Position numbers and translations under genes: made by a program
Assembly (NCBI GenBank): GCA_013399895.1
Contig: VXBA01000883.1
Location: 680,880 to 744,879 of the forward strand
Length of the DNA: 64,000 bases
Source: Serilophus lunatus
Lineage: Eukaryota > Chordata > Aves > Passeriformes > Eurylaimidae
Direction of reading: 5' to 3'
The notes under the pieces: model-generated
The model's database searches: none
The model's input: the letters and a program-made list of their open reading frames with translations, nothing else
Told to the model about the DNA's origin: nothing
In this document: positions 12,996 to 28,600 of the stretch, piece by piece
Numbering within the stretch: position 1 is the stretch's first letter
Layout of the letters: every line of letters starts with the position of its first letter

Positions 12996-15900
12996 AAAAC
13001 GACAACAGCAATTAAACCAGCCAAGGTTTGAGGTTGGGGTTTGTCGGGGCTTTTTGTGAAGCCCTTTATGTGAACTGATACAGAGGCACACGTGCACGGC
13101 CTGGGAGCACAGGAACATTTACAGCTTCCTGTCCGTGAAAGAGGAGCACTGCTGACAAAACCGTCATTTACTACTGAGATTCAGGGTTTATTATGTTTAG
13201 CAATAGATACATTTCAAGCACAATAGCAAACTTGATTTTAAAAGATTCCTACTATCAAAAAAATAAAATTACGCACTGAGTCAATTTTACTATTTGTTTT
13301 CACTGTAATTAACAAGAAGTAATTATGCTCTCATCTAAAATTAACAACTGCAAAAAGAGCAAATCAAAAAATGTTCCTTTCTCAAATGGGATGCTTTACA
13401 ACGAGATGGAAAAGAAACTGCTTTCTTGTGCTCTAAGGCAGATTTCAGCCTTCCATTAACCACCACTTTCCCAAATTCCTGACAGACATGGTTCCCAGGA
13501 GGTTTTTAGGTTGTTACTTAACAAGCCAAATTTTCCAGCCTCATCTGTTAGTACTGTCCCATGGTCTACAAAAACTTCACTGACCAAGGAGGACCAGCAG
13601 GGACTGACAGAGAATGCCCAGCTGAGAGGGTGATGCCCCAGCCTTGAACAGGTAAAAGGCTCAGGGCTGGTGCCTGAGGGAACAGAGGTTGTGGGGTCAT
13701 TTCCAGCACCCTGATCCCATTTGACACGGAAATCCCTTTCCCTATGGATTTCCCTACTCACTGGCCCCATTTTGACTGGAGTCTCCATGAAGATTTGGGG
13801 GGTTGGACACTCCCAAGAAACTAAAGCCATGAAATTTCTGGCCAACCTTAATTTACTGAATCATCTGCCAGGTGGCTGCTCTGCCTTCTCCTCCTTTGTA
13901 GCATGAACATCAGCAATCATCAACATCATTTTAGAAGCCTTGACAGAGGATTGTCAAGACCAAGAGTCTTCCTCAGTCTTCACAACAGAACCATTAAATC
14001 CCAAAGCAGTTTGGGCTTTCTTCAGCATTCACTTTTAAATAAGATTTAACCTTTATTTCCCCTTTCCATTCTGACAGTGACCTTTCTATCCCCAATTAAT
14101 GCAAGCAAATAATTACTTAGGCTCTGAGCAAGAGCCGATTATTGTTGTAAAATGTTCTGAACATCAGCCTGCTTTACTGCTTTGAAGATGAAAGTTACTG
14201 TACCAAAAACATCCAAATGTTATCAGACACCAAAATTAGCACTAAATTGTGTTAATTATTTAATACCATCTACAAGGAGAACAACTTTCTTCAAACAAAT
14301 AACACAGCTGAAAAACTATTTTGTATGGAATCCTTGGAGTTAGTCTCCACTATTTACCAAGCAATTCATAAAAGAATGCAGAATGGGAATTTTATAGTCC
14401 TCAACCAAGCTCTCCACTGACAATTTTATCACTTTTTCTTTGTCAGCAATTTTAAGTCACTTTCTCCGTTTTTACTGAAAACAAAAGAAAACTTTTAAGT
14501 GACTAAAAAAGCCTTTTCTGTGTAACTCTTCAGTGTTAAAAAGCCATAGGACCACAGAACCAAGTTCCCATATTAGCACAAGCAATCACAATCAGAAATG
14601 AAGTTATGCTTTGTGTTCTAGAGAAAACAACATCACACAAAGAAGAGCCGACCATACACACATTTTGAAGCTAACTTGCTTTTCCATATCCTAATACAAA
14701 CACACTGAAATCCATGAGGAAGAAGAAGCTGCTGTGCACTCCTGTGAACAGCTAAATTCAGATCTCCAAAACCAAGCTACTTGGAATACAAACAAGAATT
14801 AAAAAGAACCTACTGAAAACACTGGAACACCTGTAAAGCCTCGATCTTTCAAACCTATTCTTTATCACAGACAGAGCTTCTGGAATCCTGTACATCACAG
14901 AGTAACATTTGCAGCTGCAAACTTCAAAACTATGTGGTTTATACAAACAACTATTTCAGAAACAGAAATGTGAGAGGCACATTCAAGAAATGAGACCTTG
15001 CACTCCTGTAATTTAGATTTCGTTGTACAGTACAACCAACTGGCAAGGCTGGAGGCATGAGGATGCTTCTGACGGAGTTTATTTTACAGGCTGGGGTTCT
15101 TGGATATCTCAGTGCTCTCAATAATGTCCTCATGTGTCACCACCTCAAATACTCACCCAAATTAATTTTCTCCTGAAAAGGGAGACAAAACCAAGTTGGC
15201 AAAAATTCTTCTCCTTTTTGGAAAACCAGTAAGTTCACATGTGGCAGCAGCTCTAATTTTTTTTATCAAAAATACATTCTGAAGAGGAAATTATACTTCA
15301 CTGCTCACATGCTTGTTGCACATTTACTTTCTTACTATATATTGTATTATATTTTTTGTTTTACAAGCCAAATCCTCAGACAGTATTTCAATAGCTTTCT
15401 GGTCAACTATTCTTAGAGCATAAAGGCAACAAAACAGACTTGAAAATGCATTGTAGAACAGCTGACTGTTGCGTGTCACCCACTGAATTACATCTTTCTT
15501 ATGCTTTGCAGAACACCCTAATTCCAGAAATACACTCCCAATCTCAAGACTCTATTCTTTCTGGCAAATCTTCCCCAACTACTTCTATTTTTGCTCCACT
15601 GCTAATGCCACTCATCTGAAGCAAATTTTGAGGACTTCCAAAATTAATTACTGCCTTCCTGCCTTGCCTCTGGCTAGAAGTTGGTATAAACACCACCACT
15701 GAATTAAGCTGTATCTCAAATTCCTTATTCTATTGACAATGAATCATTCTTCCCTTGTCTCAGGAAAACCAAAGTCCCTTAAGTTATTTTTCTCTCTAAT
15801 AATGCAGCATTTGTGGTCTGTGTCATCATCAGCCACGACAACTCCACGCACAGCTGGGATGGAAACCCTCACTATTCCAGCTACTCCTTTTACATCTCCT

Positions 15901-18900
15901 GCTATACCTTTTATTCTGTAAATGCTCTCAAAGTTTCAAGTATATCCCTAGAGCATAGAAAAGCAGATTTGTCAGTCCTCCCCATAACCAGATCCTCATT
16001 TCCCCTCTTTTTCCTGGACTACTTTCCCATGACTTTTCGCTGCTAACAGTTTTCCTTGAAGGGGTGTGACATGGGACAGTGGATGGCAGTGGACCACAGG
16101 GGAGGAGAGAAAAAGAAACCCAAACACAGAGGTACACCACAAACTGTCCAGTACATCACTCTTGGCACTTCCTCAGCTCCAGATGGTTTTGACCCAAAAA
16201 AATTCAATTAAGAAACCATAAGGATGTTTCTCCTTTCAGAAGCAGAGAGGACAACATTTCAGAGATTTGCTTAAGAAATACATGCCAAAAAAGAGTATCT
16301 TCACCTTGTATACACCATTTGCATGTTTTTCATCTAAAAGTCACCAATTTTTAGTACATTAAACTGACAGAATTGAAGCAGAGCTCCAATTTTAATACCA
16401 CTACAGTCAGGCCTGACCAAACCTGAAACAAGATCCAGATGTTAATGGTCAAAGTCAGAATAAGACCAGGATTTAAGAATTACTAGAGATGGCAATAATC
16501 TAAGTGCAACTATATTACCCTTTCTGGAAGGGGAATTCATTTTTCTGAAAGAAAGGCAGAGACATGCTGTGCCTTTGCAGTAAAGGATAAGAAGATACAG
16601 AAAACACAATTAAAAAAACCCCCAAAGACGAAAATAGGGACTGAAAAGAGTAGGGTTATTTTAATGGTTATTTTGCTGGAAGTTATCAGGGAGGAGAAGC
16701 TGCTCCCTGGGACACAGCACTGAGAGCAACCAAAGAACCAAACCAACCCTTTAAAACAATATTCAGTTATTTCACCTGCACAAACCTGGTGACTCCAAGG
16801 GCCTTGTGCTCTGTCTGTTGGGGCGGTAACACAGCACTGGCATAATTCCAACAGCTGAGCTACACAAAAGGAAATTTATCTGTGCACATGTAACAGGAGA
16901 GTCTTTACCTGTTTAAGCTTGTCCACAAACCCCATCAGACACAACACAGTGTCTAGATTTTTACCTGGCAGATGGACCTTTCCCTCCCCATTACATCCTT
17001 TGACCATAAAAACGTTAAAATAAACATACATGTTTTGATTTGGTCTAATTCATATGGCCAAACTCAGGTATTTTAATGTCCCTGTGGATGGTTCATTATT
17101 GATGTATTTTCAGCACACTTTAGGATCAAAGAAATCCCACAAGACCAAAAAGAGAGAAACACAGACAAGGGAGAGGGTGAGTACGTGCCTGTCTCACTTT
17201 GGCTTGGACAGTCTGGGTAAAGAACAAACTTCACTAAACATCCAGATGATCATCTGTGGGATACCAGAGATCTTTGGGGTTTTAGCAGAGAACTTCTATC
17301 AAGCTGTAGGATCTCCCCACACTGCCCTGGGATTTAAGCTACTTGCAGCTGTGTGGCAGAAGAGAGAAGATGCACCCAAGGTGCACACATGGAAGAAATA
17401 CCACATCCACTGCTGCTGGGCTGCACAATGCAAGACAAAAAGGGGTTTCCTCATTATATGAAACACTGCAAATGCCATTCTCTTTTCTTTGAAAATTAAA
17501 GTATTTACCTCAAAGTGCTGACACAGAATGAATGACCCCAGAACAATGAGAAACACTTTTCAACTTCACTTACAGGCACCTGGGTTTAGCTTTATTACTG
17601 CTTCTGCCATCAGACCTTTCTAACAATGCAGTGGCCACAGCCAAACTTGTTTTGAAAGTTGGAGGGAAGAGTGTTTTTATTATTTTCTGCAAATCCTATT
17701 AGCAACCAAATCCATGAATTTCACAAGCAAACAGAAAGGCTGTAAATGTAAGAACTCCAATGCTAAAGTGCTTATTCCCTCACCTCATCCAATCCAGCAC
17801 TCCTGAAGTCTGAGCATGCCCCCAATCCCTGCAACCTCCCTTCTCAGGCATCATTCCAAACTCATCCTGCTGAGCTGCACAGGGAACATGCACCTGAATG
17901 CTGAGCTCCTTAGTAGGAAAAAGGAAAGATTATTCCACATCCACTGGCAAATTTACAGCCCCCCCCCATGCATCTGCCCCCCTGCAAACTAAAACTCAGG
18001 ACACACCAGTGTCCCAAAGCATTCCAGCAGAATCCTGGCCCTCCTGAGAGTCCAGGTCTCAGGAGTTGTCCCTCATTGCAGGCTCCTCACATGACAGCAC
18101 TGCCTGCACCTTACAACTACAGTTCTAGGGACAAGTTCATAGTCCATTTAATTTTTTAGGGTACAAATATGAAATTTTTTAAAGAAAGGCATTTTAAGCA
18201 CCAAAAAGCCTGCTGGACAGGCAGAGTTTCCATGTTATTTTTGCTGTCAATTTTAACAAGTATGCAAATAAATAGATTGGCTCAAATAAGATGCAGCTTT
18301 CACACTTTTTGTTCTATAAGCAAGGATTGAATCAGAAACAGTAGTAGTGGCATTATTTATAGAATTTAGTATTATTTTAGTATTACTGATGCTATTATTG
18401 TAAGTCAATTTACATAAATACTTTATTTGGGATCAAAGAAATGATCCAACACTTCATGTACTTTAGAACTCAGATCAGGATCAGCAATCCAGTTTCTCAA
18501 CATCCAACAATCAGAATCCAAGTTGACACTGGCTCATGACCCTCCTGATGCTTTATCTTCAGGTGGGAACAGAAAAGAGAAACACTAGACAAAAAGCATC
18601 AGTTCTAGGTCATTAAGGATTTGGGTTTTGTTCAGAGGTACAGAGAGGATGAGTGAGGACCAGGGCAGGTACCTGGTGTACACAGATGGCAGGTACACGA
18701 TGCTCCTGCTACTGCTGGGCCCTGCTTTCTCCACTGCTGCTTTTTAAACTTTTTATAATGGTAATGTGCATTTCAAACAACTTAACCTCAATCCTTACAT
18801 TTGGTTATTGTTGCTTGAAAGAGACATCTGAAGGAACTGGTAGAGCTCTGTGGAAAGGAGAAGGTATTTGTCACCACTACAAATGGCCTATCTACAGCAA

Positions 18901-21900
18901 TTTTTATTTTCTCCTAAATCTTACAACACAGCAAGTGCTTAAACTATCTGGGTAGGCCATAAATCAAATTATTCAGGTATATCCAGGTGCTGAACTGCCA
19001 CTAAAACAGCATCTTAAAATAGCTTCTGCTGCTGAAGAAGATCACAGAGACAGTCCAAATTTCTCTGCAGATCAAGGAGGCAGCTGCATACCTTCAACAC
19101 ATGACTTAGAGTTACAGATGTCAGTGAGTGAATTAATATAGGAGACAGGAACAGCAGGGAGAGCAAAGCCTCCCAGCTCACAGAAAATCCAAGCCCATAA
19201 ACATAATCAGGTGTACAGCTATCTTGTGAATATAAGCTGAACTCCTGAAGTTAGCACATACCATTGGCAGTTCCACTGCTGGCACCACTCCCTGCCTGGA
19301 AGGCACTTAACACACCATCTTCTCAGGGCAGCAGGCGAAAAGGAGCAGATACCCCTCCAGCCTCTCCTCTGCTCAGGTCCAAAGAGCATCCAGACAAGGC
19401 TGCAAGCCAAGAACAAGGCACTCTTCCCAGCTGCCCATTTCTCCAGGTGCTCTTCTGAACTGGACCAGTAGACAGGGCACAATCATTCTTTTGGAAGTTG
19501 TGACTCAGTTTCAAAGCTGCTTTTCCCAAGACACCCCTTCCTCTCCCTTTGGTGCACCCTTCCCTGGGAAACACATAAAGCAGCTCCTGCCATCCCCACA
19601 GCAGGTCACTCAGCTGGGAGAGCTCTCCCCAGGCAGGAGTCTGTCAGGAACTGGACAGTGGCCACATTAACTGACCTGGCACACCACACACCTATGGGGT
19701 GCACTACATCCCTGGAGAGGCAAGTTACCAAATTAATAACCCCTTCCCAAATTTCTGAGCATGATGGAGAACTCAAAATTGCATACTACCACTAACAATG
19801 GATTTATAACACCAAGACTTTAACTAGCTTTTCACAGTATGCAAATTGTCCATATTTAGGGTAGAAATGAACCACAATTGCTCAACAACTCCACTTAAAA
19901 AAATTCTTACTTCAGAAAACACAAATATCTATTTACAAAGCTGTATCCTGCCAAAAATTTTAAATACTTTTACTGTACACCTATGCTTTGATTTAATAAA
20001 GCATGCATCTGAGGTGGTTAATGTGCATTTCAAGGTATATTAAAAACGAGAGATCAAAACTTAGCACTAGGCCAGTTAATCTTTGCAAATATTTTGCTCC
20101 AGCTGCATTAACTAGACCCTACCTAGCATTAAGCCTGTCAGTACCAAGCCAGTTTCACATTCTTAGGTCTGACCTGTGAACATGATGCTAAAAGCAATAG
20201 TCATGCTTTAAGCTGAACTCAAAATGACCAAAATTTCACACATCATCTTCTGTGAACTTCTGCGATCAGGAAGCAGGTCAACTGTTTTTAACAGACCTGC
20301 TAAAAACATGTATGATCCAACCAGATCATTCCAGAAAACAGAGTCTACTGTTTAAATTAGGACCATTACAGTGGGCAGAGCTTGGCTGATCCAACAACTG
20401 CAGAAGCACCAACTCCAGGTCTGAAGGCAACCTGGAAATTCATAGCCCCGTGCTGAAAATATCACAAGAAAAGCTAGTTTGGAGGCTAACCCCCCCCAAA
20501 TACATTTAGATTATGATTTGAGATAACTGTTTGACATTTTAGTACGCACTAAAGTCAGAAAATAGTAACCCACTTAGTACAGGCGAGAAAGCTGAGGATG
20601 CTTCAGATGTATCTCCAAGCTGGAAAATGCAAGAGACTATATAAAGCTACAAGGAATACCCTTGTGAGAGGGGAGGGAGGGAAGGCATCAGAAGTAAAGA
20701 CATCCAGAAGCAGGCCTGTAATGGGAACAACTTCACCCCCAGAAGTGGTTTACATCTGAACAACATTCAATTTTTATAATGGTAAAACCATGTGTCTGGA
20801 CTAAGAGCTATGTAAGCTTGGATTTTATACCCTTGGAATTTTGTTACAGCCCTGAAGTGTGTTTCTTGGGAGAGACAGGCCCAGGTGTCAAATAAAGGGT
20901 CTTGGGAATGTTTAAAGCAAAGTTATATAAGTCATTAATGGCTTAAGAGTTTTCTCTTCCTCTTGCCTCCTCAGTTAAATTGCCCCACTTGTTTGTGAGG
21001 CCAAACAATAAAGCAGACCACTGAAGTGAGCTGGGTTAAAAATAAACCCAAAAAAAGGAAGTTGTTTTAAATTCAGATCTCTTCTATCATCTTCTTCTGA
21101 GCAAAGAGGCAAAATGGAGGCACAGAAGTCAAAAACCCCTGCTCTAGAATATCCCACTTCTCTGTAGCAGTTATAAACTGAACTAAACATAACTGCTCCC
21201 CTGGATCCCAGCAGCATAAAAATGTCATCTGATATAATGAAGTCTGGTGCTCGGACCAAACTCCAGGACCTTCCCTGCAGCTGGTGCTCAGTTTTGGGTT
21301 GGACTCCCCTTCCTTGCAGGCACTGTTCTGTTCTGTGCTGAACTGCTGCACAGCCACCTGGCACACACCAGGCAAGAGACTCCTTGGGTGTGGGAGATGT
21401 TTGACACTTGTGGCTCCAGGGGGGTCTAGCACACACACCTGCTATCTGAGAAAGCTTCTGCTACACTGATTCAAGCTAGGCAACAATAAGAATAATAATA
21501 ACCCTGAAGAAAGTGGGCCCTGCAGATGTGCTGGGTTCAATTCAGTGCTAGCAGTATAACTTCAGCAGCAAAAGCAAGTGTTTAAACATTTGGATAAGCA
21601 AGACATTGGGAAGGCTCCCATGGCTCATGTCCTTGATTAAGCTGCACTTCAAGCAATCACATACTATTCTTGGATTTGACTTCAGTTTTGCTCTTCAAAG
21701 GTGCCATAAAGTATCTAAATTTTGATTCATCTTCTTTATTACTTGCAATAAGGATTTACACAAACACTTCTGGGGCATCATGATTTGAAAGACAACAAAC
21801 AGATAAACACACTGACAGAGCCACTGGAGGCACAGGCTCTCACTGACACCTCTCAGTTCACTAAAGCAGGATGCTCAAAGGTCTGACAGAATCAGTTGGA

Positions 21901-22580
21901 ATGTTTTCTTAATCCAGCAAGAGAGGTCACTGAGCAATAAAGCTGAAGTGTTTTTATCCCAAGTTTAAAGGTCTGAAGGCAGATACAGAGGTTCCACACA
22001 CCTTTCTTCAGTGGCAGTGCCAACATGCTCAGTCCCACCCTGACATCCCAAACCCCCCCAGAGCCAGCTCAGCTCCTGCTCAGCTGCGGGGCTGGAGAGC
22101 CCACTGGTTCTATTCCTTATCTCCAGCAAAGCAGAGGACACACCAGAGGCACAGCTGAACCCAGCTCTTATCAACAGGCAACCAACTCAGGCAAAAAGAG
22201 ACCCATTTTGGTGTACCTTTAATTATTTTCACATTAATCTGTGCAAGTATCAAAATCAAGAGTGTTTCCCCCAGCAGAGATCCACTGGTAAGCACAGGAG
22301 CTGCAGAGCTTTCCCCAAGAATCCTTTCCAGTAAGAACCATATCCCTCCCTCACCAACCCTCTCCTACTTTGGATAACACACTTCAGGGCACAGGTTTTA
22401 GGTCAAAGTTAAAACACAGGACAAATGTGCTGAGGACAAAAAAGTATTTTAAAATCAATACAGAACTGAAGCAATACATTTGAAGAAACAAACAATTATT
22501 AAAAAATCCTATGGTTAAACTTTTAGAATTAACTACTTTTAAGGAAATTATTGGTAAGTTTGGATTTCTGGCAGATTTCC

Positions 22581-22617
22581 TTTTTTTTTTTTTTTTTTTT
22601 GAGTTNNTTTTTGAGTT
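22581..22617. repeat. Poly(T)20 tract with unresolved 2-base gap
   Basis: Twenty T residues, then GAGTT, two N (22606-22607), then TTTTTGAGTT again. The ten bases TTTTTGAGTT occur on both sides of the Ns (22596-22605 and 22608-22617). This is the expected mark of two overlapping contig ends that were abutted without being merged, so the true locus probably has one copy. Confidence 0.75.
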
Positions 22618-25600
22618 TTGCTGCTTATTTTTAGTTCCCACTGTGGGGGGGAACTCTGCACTTCAGCTTATGCTTCCCTTTGTGGCACGACAGAAATACT
22701 GCAGTGTTATAGTAGTTTTTAAGGGGATTGGTGTTTTGGTGCAGGATGTAAGTGCAAGAAGTATCTGACACAGCCAGAAATAAAGGAGATAAAACCCACA
22801 CAAGAAGAATGAGAAGAGGGAAAGCAGAAGAAAATTGTCAAACACCATCACTGTAATTGCTACCAGCAGGGGTGGTTTTGCAAGTGGCTTGTGACCTCTC
22901 TGTTTAATTCATATCATTTACAGCCATGTTTGAATTATCTCTGTGCTCAAATTTCCAATAGTATTTACTGTTCTCCAGAATTAGGTTCACCCCTCCATAT
23001 TATTAAGCAACTAACAATCAGGTGAAAAACTCTTTAGAAGAGGTCAATTCCTTGCTACTCCCGATGAAGGAAACCTAACTATCTTTAGCTTGATTTAATG
23101 AACAATAAAAGAAGGGCCACACAAGCTCTGTTTAAGCAAACTTCTTAAAACAAGCAGGCCTGGCATTGCTTGAGGCCCATATACCCCTACAGCAGCACCT
23201 TAGTGGGGAGGCAGCTCAAAGGTCCGTAACAGAAACACATTAACCAGTTATCTAAATGGCAGACCTATGATATGCTGTGAAGGCAAACTTGTGTCTAAAA
23301 ACTGTTACCTGATTACAGTTACCACAAACAGCTGGTGATACGTAACTGAGGGGTGTCAGGACTTCACTGCACCATTGCGAGGAGGGAGGGAGAATGCAAG
23401 TGCTGCCCCACCTCCAAATGAAGCGATCTCAGTTCCTGGAACAAACCAAAGGTGATGCAGAAACCACCATGCCTCTGTACCAGGATAAAACACCTGTACA
23501 AAAGTCCTCATTCTCTACTATTTTATATATACGTTTAGATGTATAATTTTTATACATATCATCTCGATTATTACCTTATCCACTACAGATATAGCTTTTT
23601 AATCCACCAATTAGCCATTTTATGAAACAAATTTACACCACTAATGGCTGATCTATTTACCAGAGAGACTATAAACCCACTAAGTTGTATTTGGAATTTA
23701 AAACCTTCACCAAGTTTAACTAGGCACTCTCATACTTTTACCAAAATCTCCAGTACTAGGAGTACTAGAAAACAACTCACCAAAACATATGAGAAGGAAA
23801 ACCTCTGCTGTGGAAACACACAACCATTCCTTTTTTCAAACATGGCTCAACAGAAATTCATCCAATTGTTGTAGTAGTATAACATCATCCTTAGAGCCCT
23901 AAAAACCCATGTCCTTAGATCTTCACAAGAACACACAAGCACATCTGGAGATGCCATGTTTTTAAAACCATCCTTAACAGTTGCACCTTGTGAAATCACC
24001 AGATGATCAAGCTCAGAGCTCAGCCAACACCAGTGATACTCCTACACATCCTCTGCTATTTACACTTGGAAATGGCAAATTATGAAAAATGACCTTAAGA
24101 ATTTTCACATATTTCTGCATTTAAAGCAAGTTCCACTGGAGTGCATTCAGCCCCTTAACACACAAAACATAAAGTTCTGTATCTCAGTGCTTTTATGTTT
24201 CCTATCAAAGAGATGTGGCTGTATTCAAAACAACTCATCACCTCTCCCAGGCTGCAAAACACTGCAGTGCTGCTACAAAAAAACAGCTGTTTTGCACTTT
24301 CTCCTCGTACAGTATTCCAGCTCAGTGTCCACATTGTTTTCCTCTGGCTTTGAGTGCAAGTTGAGGTGCTGGTTTGGTTGGACTGTGTTATCCCCACACC
24401 CCAGCAGGGATAAGGGCAGGGATGAGCTGAGGTCCCAGTGTTTCCTTTGCCCAATTTCCACAGGATGCTCCTGGCACACCTTCTCTGAGTGGCAGCACTC
24501 AGGAGCTCACTTTGCAGCTGCACTCAGGGAGAACTCCAGGTTTGCAGACACTGAACATACTGTTCTCCCAGGATGTTTGATGCTACAAAGAATGATGATT
24601 TTGTTTAAATCTTCACTACTAAATGGGTCAGGAATGACTTAGTAATGTTTAAATCAGCTGCCAAACAGCAATTAAAACATTAACTGAGCTACTCTGTACT
24701 CATTCCAGGGAATTTTAGTTTTCTCAAAAATTATCATTTGCAACGTATTTTGCTTAACAAGTATGCCCATGCTGTTATGTTGGACAACCCAGCTGTGTTA
24801 GTCTAGATGCATATCAAGTCAAATATTAAACAGTTTTCAAATGTATTTTTAAATTCTGAAGAGAACTCCAAAGATTCTTAAACTAACACTCTTCCCCAAA
24901 CTGTAAGTCAGCACAGTACTTTCAAAATCCAGCTACTAATTTCCAGAAGTCTAATTATTTCTAGTTGACAAAAATCTCAGCCTTCCAAATAATCCAGGCA
25001 AACTGAAGACAGAATAAGGCATCATTTCCAAGATGACCATTCTTCATTTTGCTGGCAAGTCATTCAGACCCAATTCAGTGTTTCTAAACTTAGAAAGCTT
25101 GTTTTACTACAATGAGCAAGTCAAGCTGAAAAATAAATGGATTAACAGAAATATTAAAATGTATTAAGTCTAAGCCTGTAACAATATGCAGATACATTAT
25201 GTCACAGCCATTGCCAGTGATTAGTTGCACCTTCACTATTTTTACTGTTAAAATGCTAAAACCACTGCAGCAAAATACATCAAGTGACCAAAGAAGAAGG
25301 TTTCAGAAAACAACACTGTAAACTTAGTAACTTGACAAATAAGACAGGCAGCCTCCAGTCACCCTTCTACTTGCCAAAACACTTTCTAATAACTGTTAAT
25401 CCTGTTGCTGGTAGTGTCAAACTAGGACGTAGTAGATTTGGACTATATTAATATCCATAAGGATTTGAGGGGGGAAATGGATTACTGATGCCTTGTACTG
25501 CACACCACCAATTTTACTCTTTCACAACCAACGTCCTGCAGCCCCAAGACAAAGTCAAATTAAAGCAACTGATCTGAGACACCTCAAAGCACAAACTGAA

Positions 25601-28600
25601 GCAAACAATGCACTATTTTAAATTTATTATCATTCAAGAAAAATTGGATGCTTCACAAGCTTTAAACCAGTTCATTTTCACCCTTACCCCAAATATCGAA
25701 TGATGTCATGCAAGATGTACTGGCTAAACTGGTTTAACTGCTACAGGCTGGATGCACTCTTTAGATTTGCTCGTGATAAATTACTTAGCAGCAATGAAAC
25801 CAATTCAGTTAGTTCTAATCAATTATGTCCACCTGCTTTTTTAAAGTAGTTTGGGCTTCTATAACTTCTATACACACAACTTGACAGCTCCTGCCTCACT
25901 TGGTGGAGCTCTGTAGGAACAACAGGGAGCAGATTGTGCCGGTCAATACCGGGGAACAACTGGAGTGCAGCAAGGAAGCCTGAGATACACAGTTCACCCT
26001 CAGGAGCCTGCAATCCCTGCTTCCCTCTCAAGTTTACACACATTTTCCATTATTCCACTATTTCCACTTCTCCTTCACAGAATGTTTAATAAATCTGACA
26101 AAGTATGGAATGAAATGGAGTTTCTACTGCTCTTCAAAAGTCATCAGTGCCCCTTTCCCACCGGGCACAAATCTGCTGCCTGAGAACAATCCGATGCACA
26201 CCTTATCCCAAGGCTGAGCAGGATGTTTCCAGAGCTACCAAACATGATCATTACTGGGAATAAGAGGCCAGGCCTGGTTCTTTGCTCTAGGTGTAACCTC
26301 AGAATTAACCTAATTTTGCTTGTTGTCTGCTGCAACACCATTTTTAACTTCCTTCACTTGACCATCACCTATTTCATGGAAAAATGTCAAGGCTAGAGAG
26401 GGGAAGGGGCAGGAAGAACACAAAACCAAGCACATAGCCACAGTCATAGAATTAATTTAGTCTGCATATTCTCCCCTCAAACATACAGCTCCATTTTATC
26501 AGCACTACAAACAACACAGAAGACAGCAAAGGAGCTCAGAGAAAAGGAGGGATACAGGCCTTCAGGAGAAAGGCATGGAAGCAAGCAAAAAAAGAAAGGA
26601 ACACTGCTTTTATGTATGCAAATGATACTAAATTGCCAGGCATTGAGAATACTAATGAGGACAAAATATGAGAGGGAAGCAAGCATTCAGAAGACAGGCA
26701 AAAAAATAAGTTAAGCATTTCAGACCAGTACCACATAGTGGGTCAGAAATCCAGCAAATTCTGTCAGTACCGAGCAAAACAGGAATGAACAGCAAGAAAC
26801 ACAAACTTTCAGCTGCATGGAAACTGCAAAGAAGTACAATTTTAAACTCTTCACATACAGACGTATCAGGTTTTTTCTTGGGGTTTTTTGTGTAATTTCA
26901 CCTGAAAATCAAATCTCAATTTTAAATTGCCCTAAATAAGGAAAAACTTAGAAGATGGCACCTCCTGAGAGGCTGCAGATCTGACACAAGGAGAGAACAC
27001 AAATGTGTGACCTGAACTACCAGTCACTGCTTGTCCCTGCACTGTGACACTGTCTTGCTAAGCCTGTGCTGGCTACTTCAGGAAAGAAACTTCTCTAGTG
27101 GGAAACACACGTACATATGTAAGTATGGACACAGGCTGAACCTACAAAAAAGCAGATTCAAATTATAAACAAGGGAAATTTACAGTTATTAAGCTGTAAA
27201 TGAGATTTTCCATGAAAGAACTTCTTGAAATATGTAACAGTAGATTTGTATTAAGCCTAGTTCTTTGAAGCTCATTTGTGAGAAGATGCTACAGAGGAAG
27301 AATATATAAAGTATCAGACTTGGATTCAATTACACTTTACAGAGCAAATCACCAGCCACGGAAGAGCTGTAATTCTTTGCATGATAAAGCAAACTACACA
27401 CCCTACTTACAGCACAGAAAAAATATTATTTATTTCTTCCACTAAATTTATTTAGCATAAAAATAAACTCTTCAGAATTTCTACAAGATCATTTACTAAT
27501 CCCCACCCCAAACTGTTCGTTTATCTCACACCCAGGCACCAAGGCTCATCTGCACACTCCCACTCTGGTTCGGCCCAGAGGCACCAAGGCAGCCACAATC
27601 ACATGTTCCTGTGCAGCAACGAATAAAGGAGGGCTGCACTCAAAATTAATCCATGACTAGCAACAGAATTTGGCCAGGTGACTTTCAACATCTGTGCCAC
27701 CTCACACAGCCCTTCCTGCCCCAACACCAAACCTTCACCACATTCATACAACATCAAATGGGGCTGCAGGGTGAAGCAAATTAAAAAGCTGAACTACTCT
27801 GTAACCTCCCCCTTTTTGTGCCAACCCACCCTGGTGTGGCACCTGGGGGGAAAATCAGAAACAGCAAAGGCTTTGTCCAAGTGTCCCCTGGGCTGGGGGC
27901 TGAGGAGGCACAACCTCTACACTGCTCAGAACTGTGAAGTTTCTCTGTCCATATATCCCCACTGCCAAGCCTCAGTAGCTGTTCACTCCAACACCCACAG
28001 GTAACAAGACAAAATACCCCACGAGGGGACTGGTGTCACCACGGCACTGCAGGTGAGGTCCCTGGGCAGGTACCTGCCCCTCACCACTGGCATTGCTTCT
28101 TTCCTTGCAGGGATTCATTTTTCCTTCTAAAAGGAATGTCTTCATCGCTCACGAAGCCCCAGAGCCCTCTCTAGTACTACTTTCATTTACAGAGTGTCCA
28201 GAAGGTCATCAAGGAAGAGCAAATTAGTCATAAGGGAAAGGGGAGGGAAAAACAAATGGATGCGAGAGCAGACACTCCAAGCACTGCATCTGATTCAAAC
28301 CTGAAGAGTTTAATTCCACACTTGGATTGTTCATTTAGTGCAGCAGCGCACAGACTGAGCAAACCTTCATATAATTCAAAATCAAGATGTGCAATTTTCC
28401 ACTGTGCATTCTTCACATACCTCCTAAATCTAACGTGATCACTCACTGAAGAATGGCATCCAACACTGCTCTGTGCATGTGGAAATTAAGCTAACTACAT
28501 GTTATTAAGTCTTTTCCTCACTGCTTGAAAACACCTCTAAAGAAAGCATAAACACCCATGTATTAAGATGATGAACATTCTTTTACACATTAAATTAATA

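Noticed and set aside
24082..24642. 186-codon plus frame in USP7 intron 1
   Set aside because: No recognisable domain and no splice or promoter context; a frame this long can occur by chance in 64 kb read in six frames.
26441..26456. GTCATAGAATTAATTT, considered as a CR1 LINE 3' end
   Set aside because: CR1 tails carry several ATTCTATG-type units preceded by a conserved 3' UTR; only one partial word is present.
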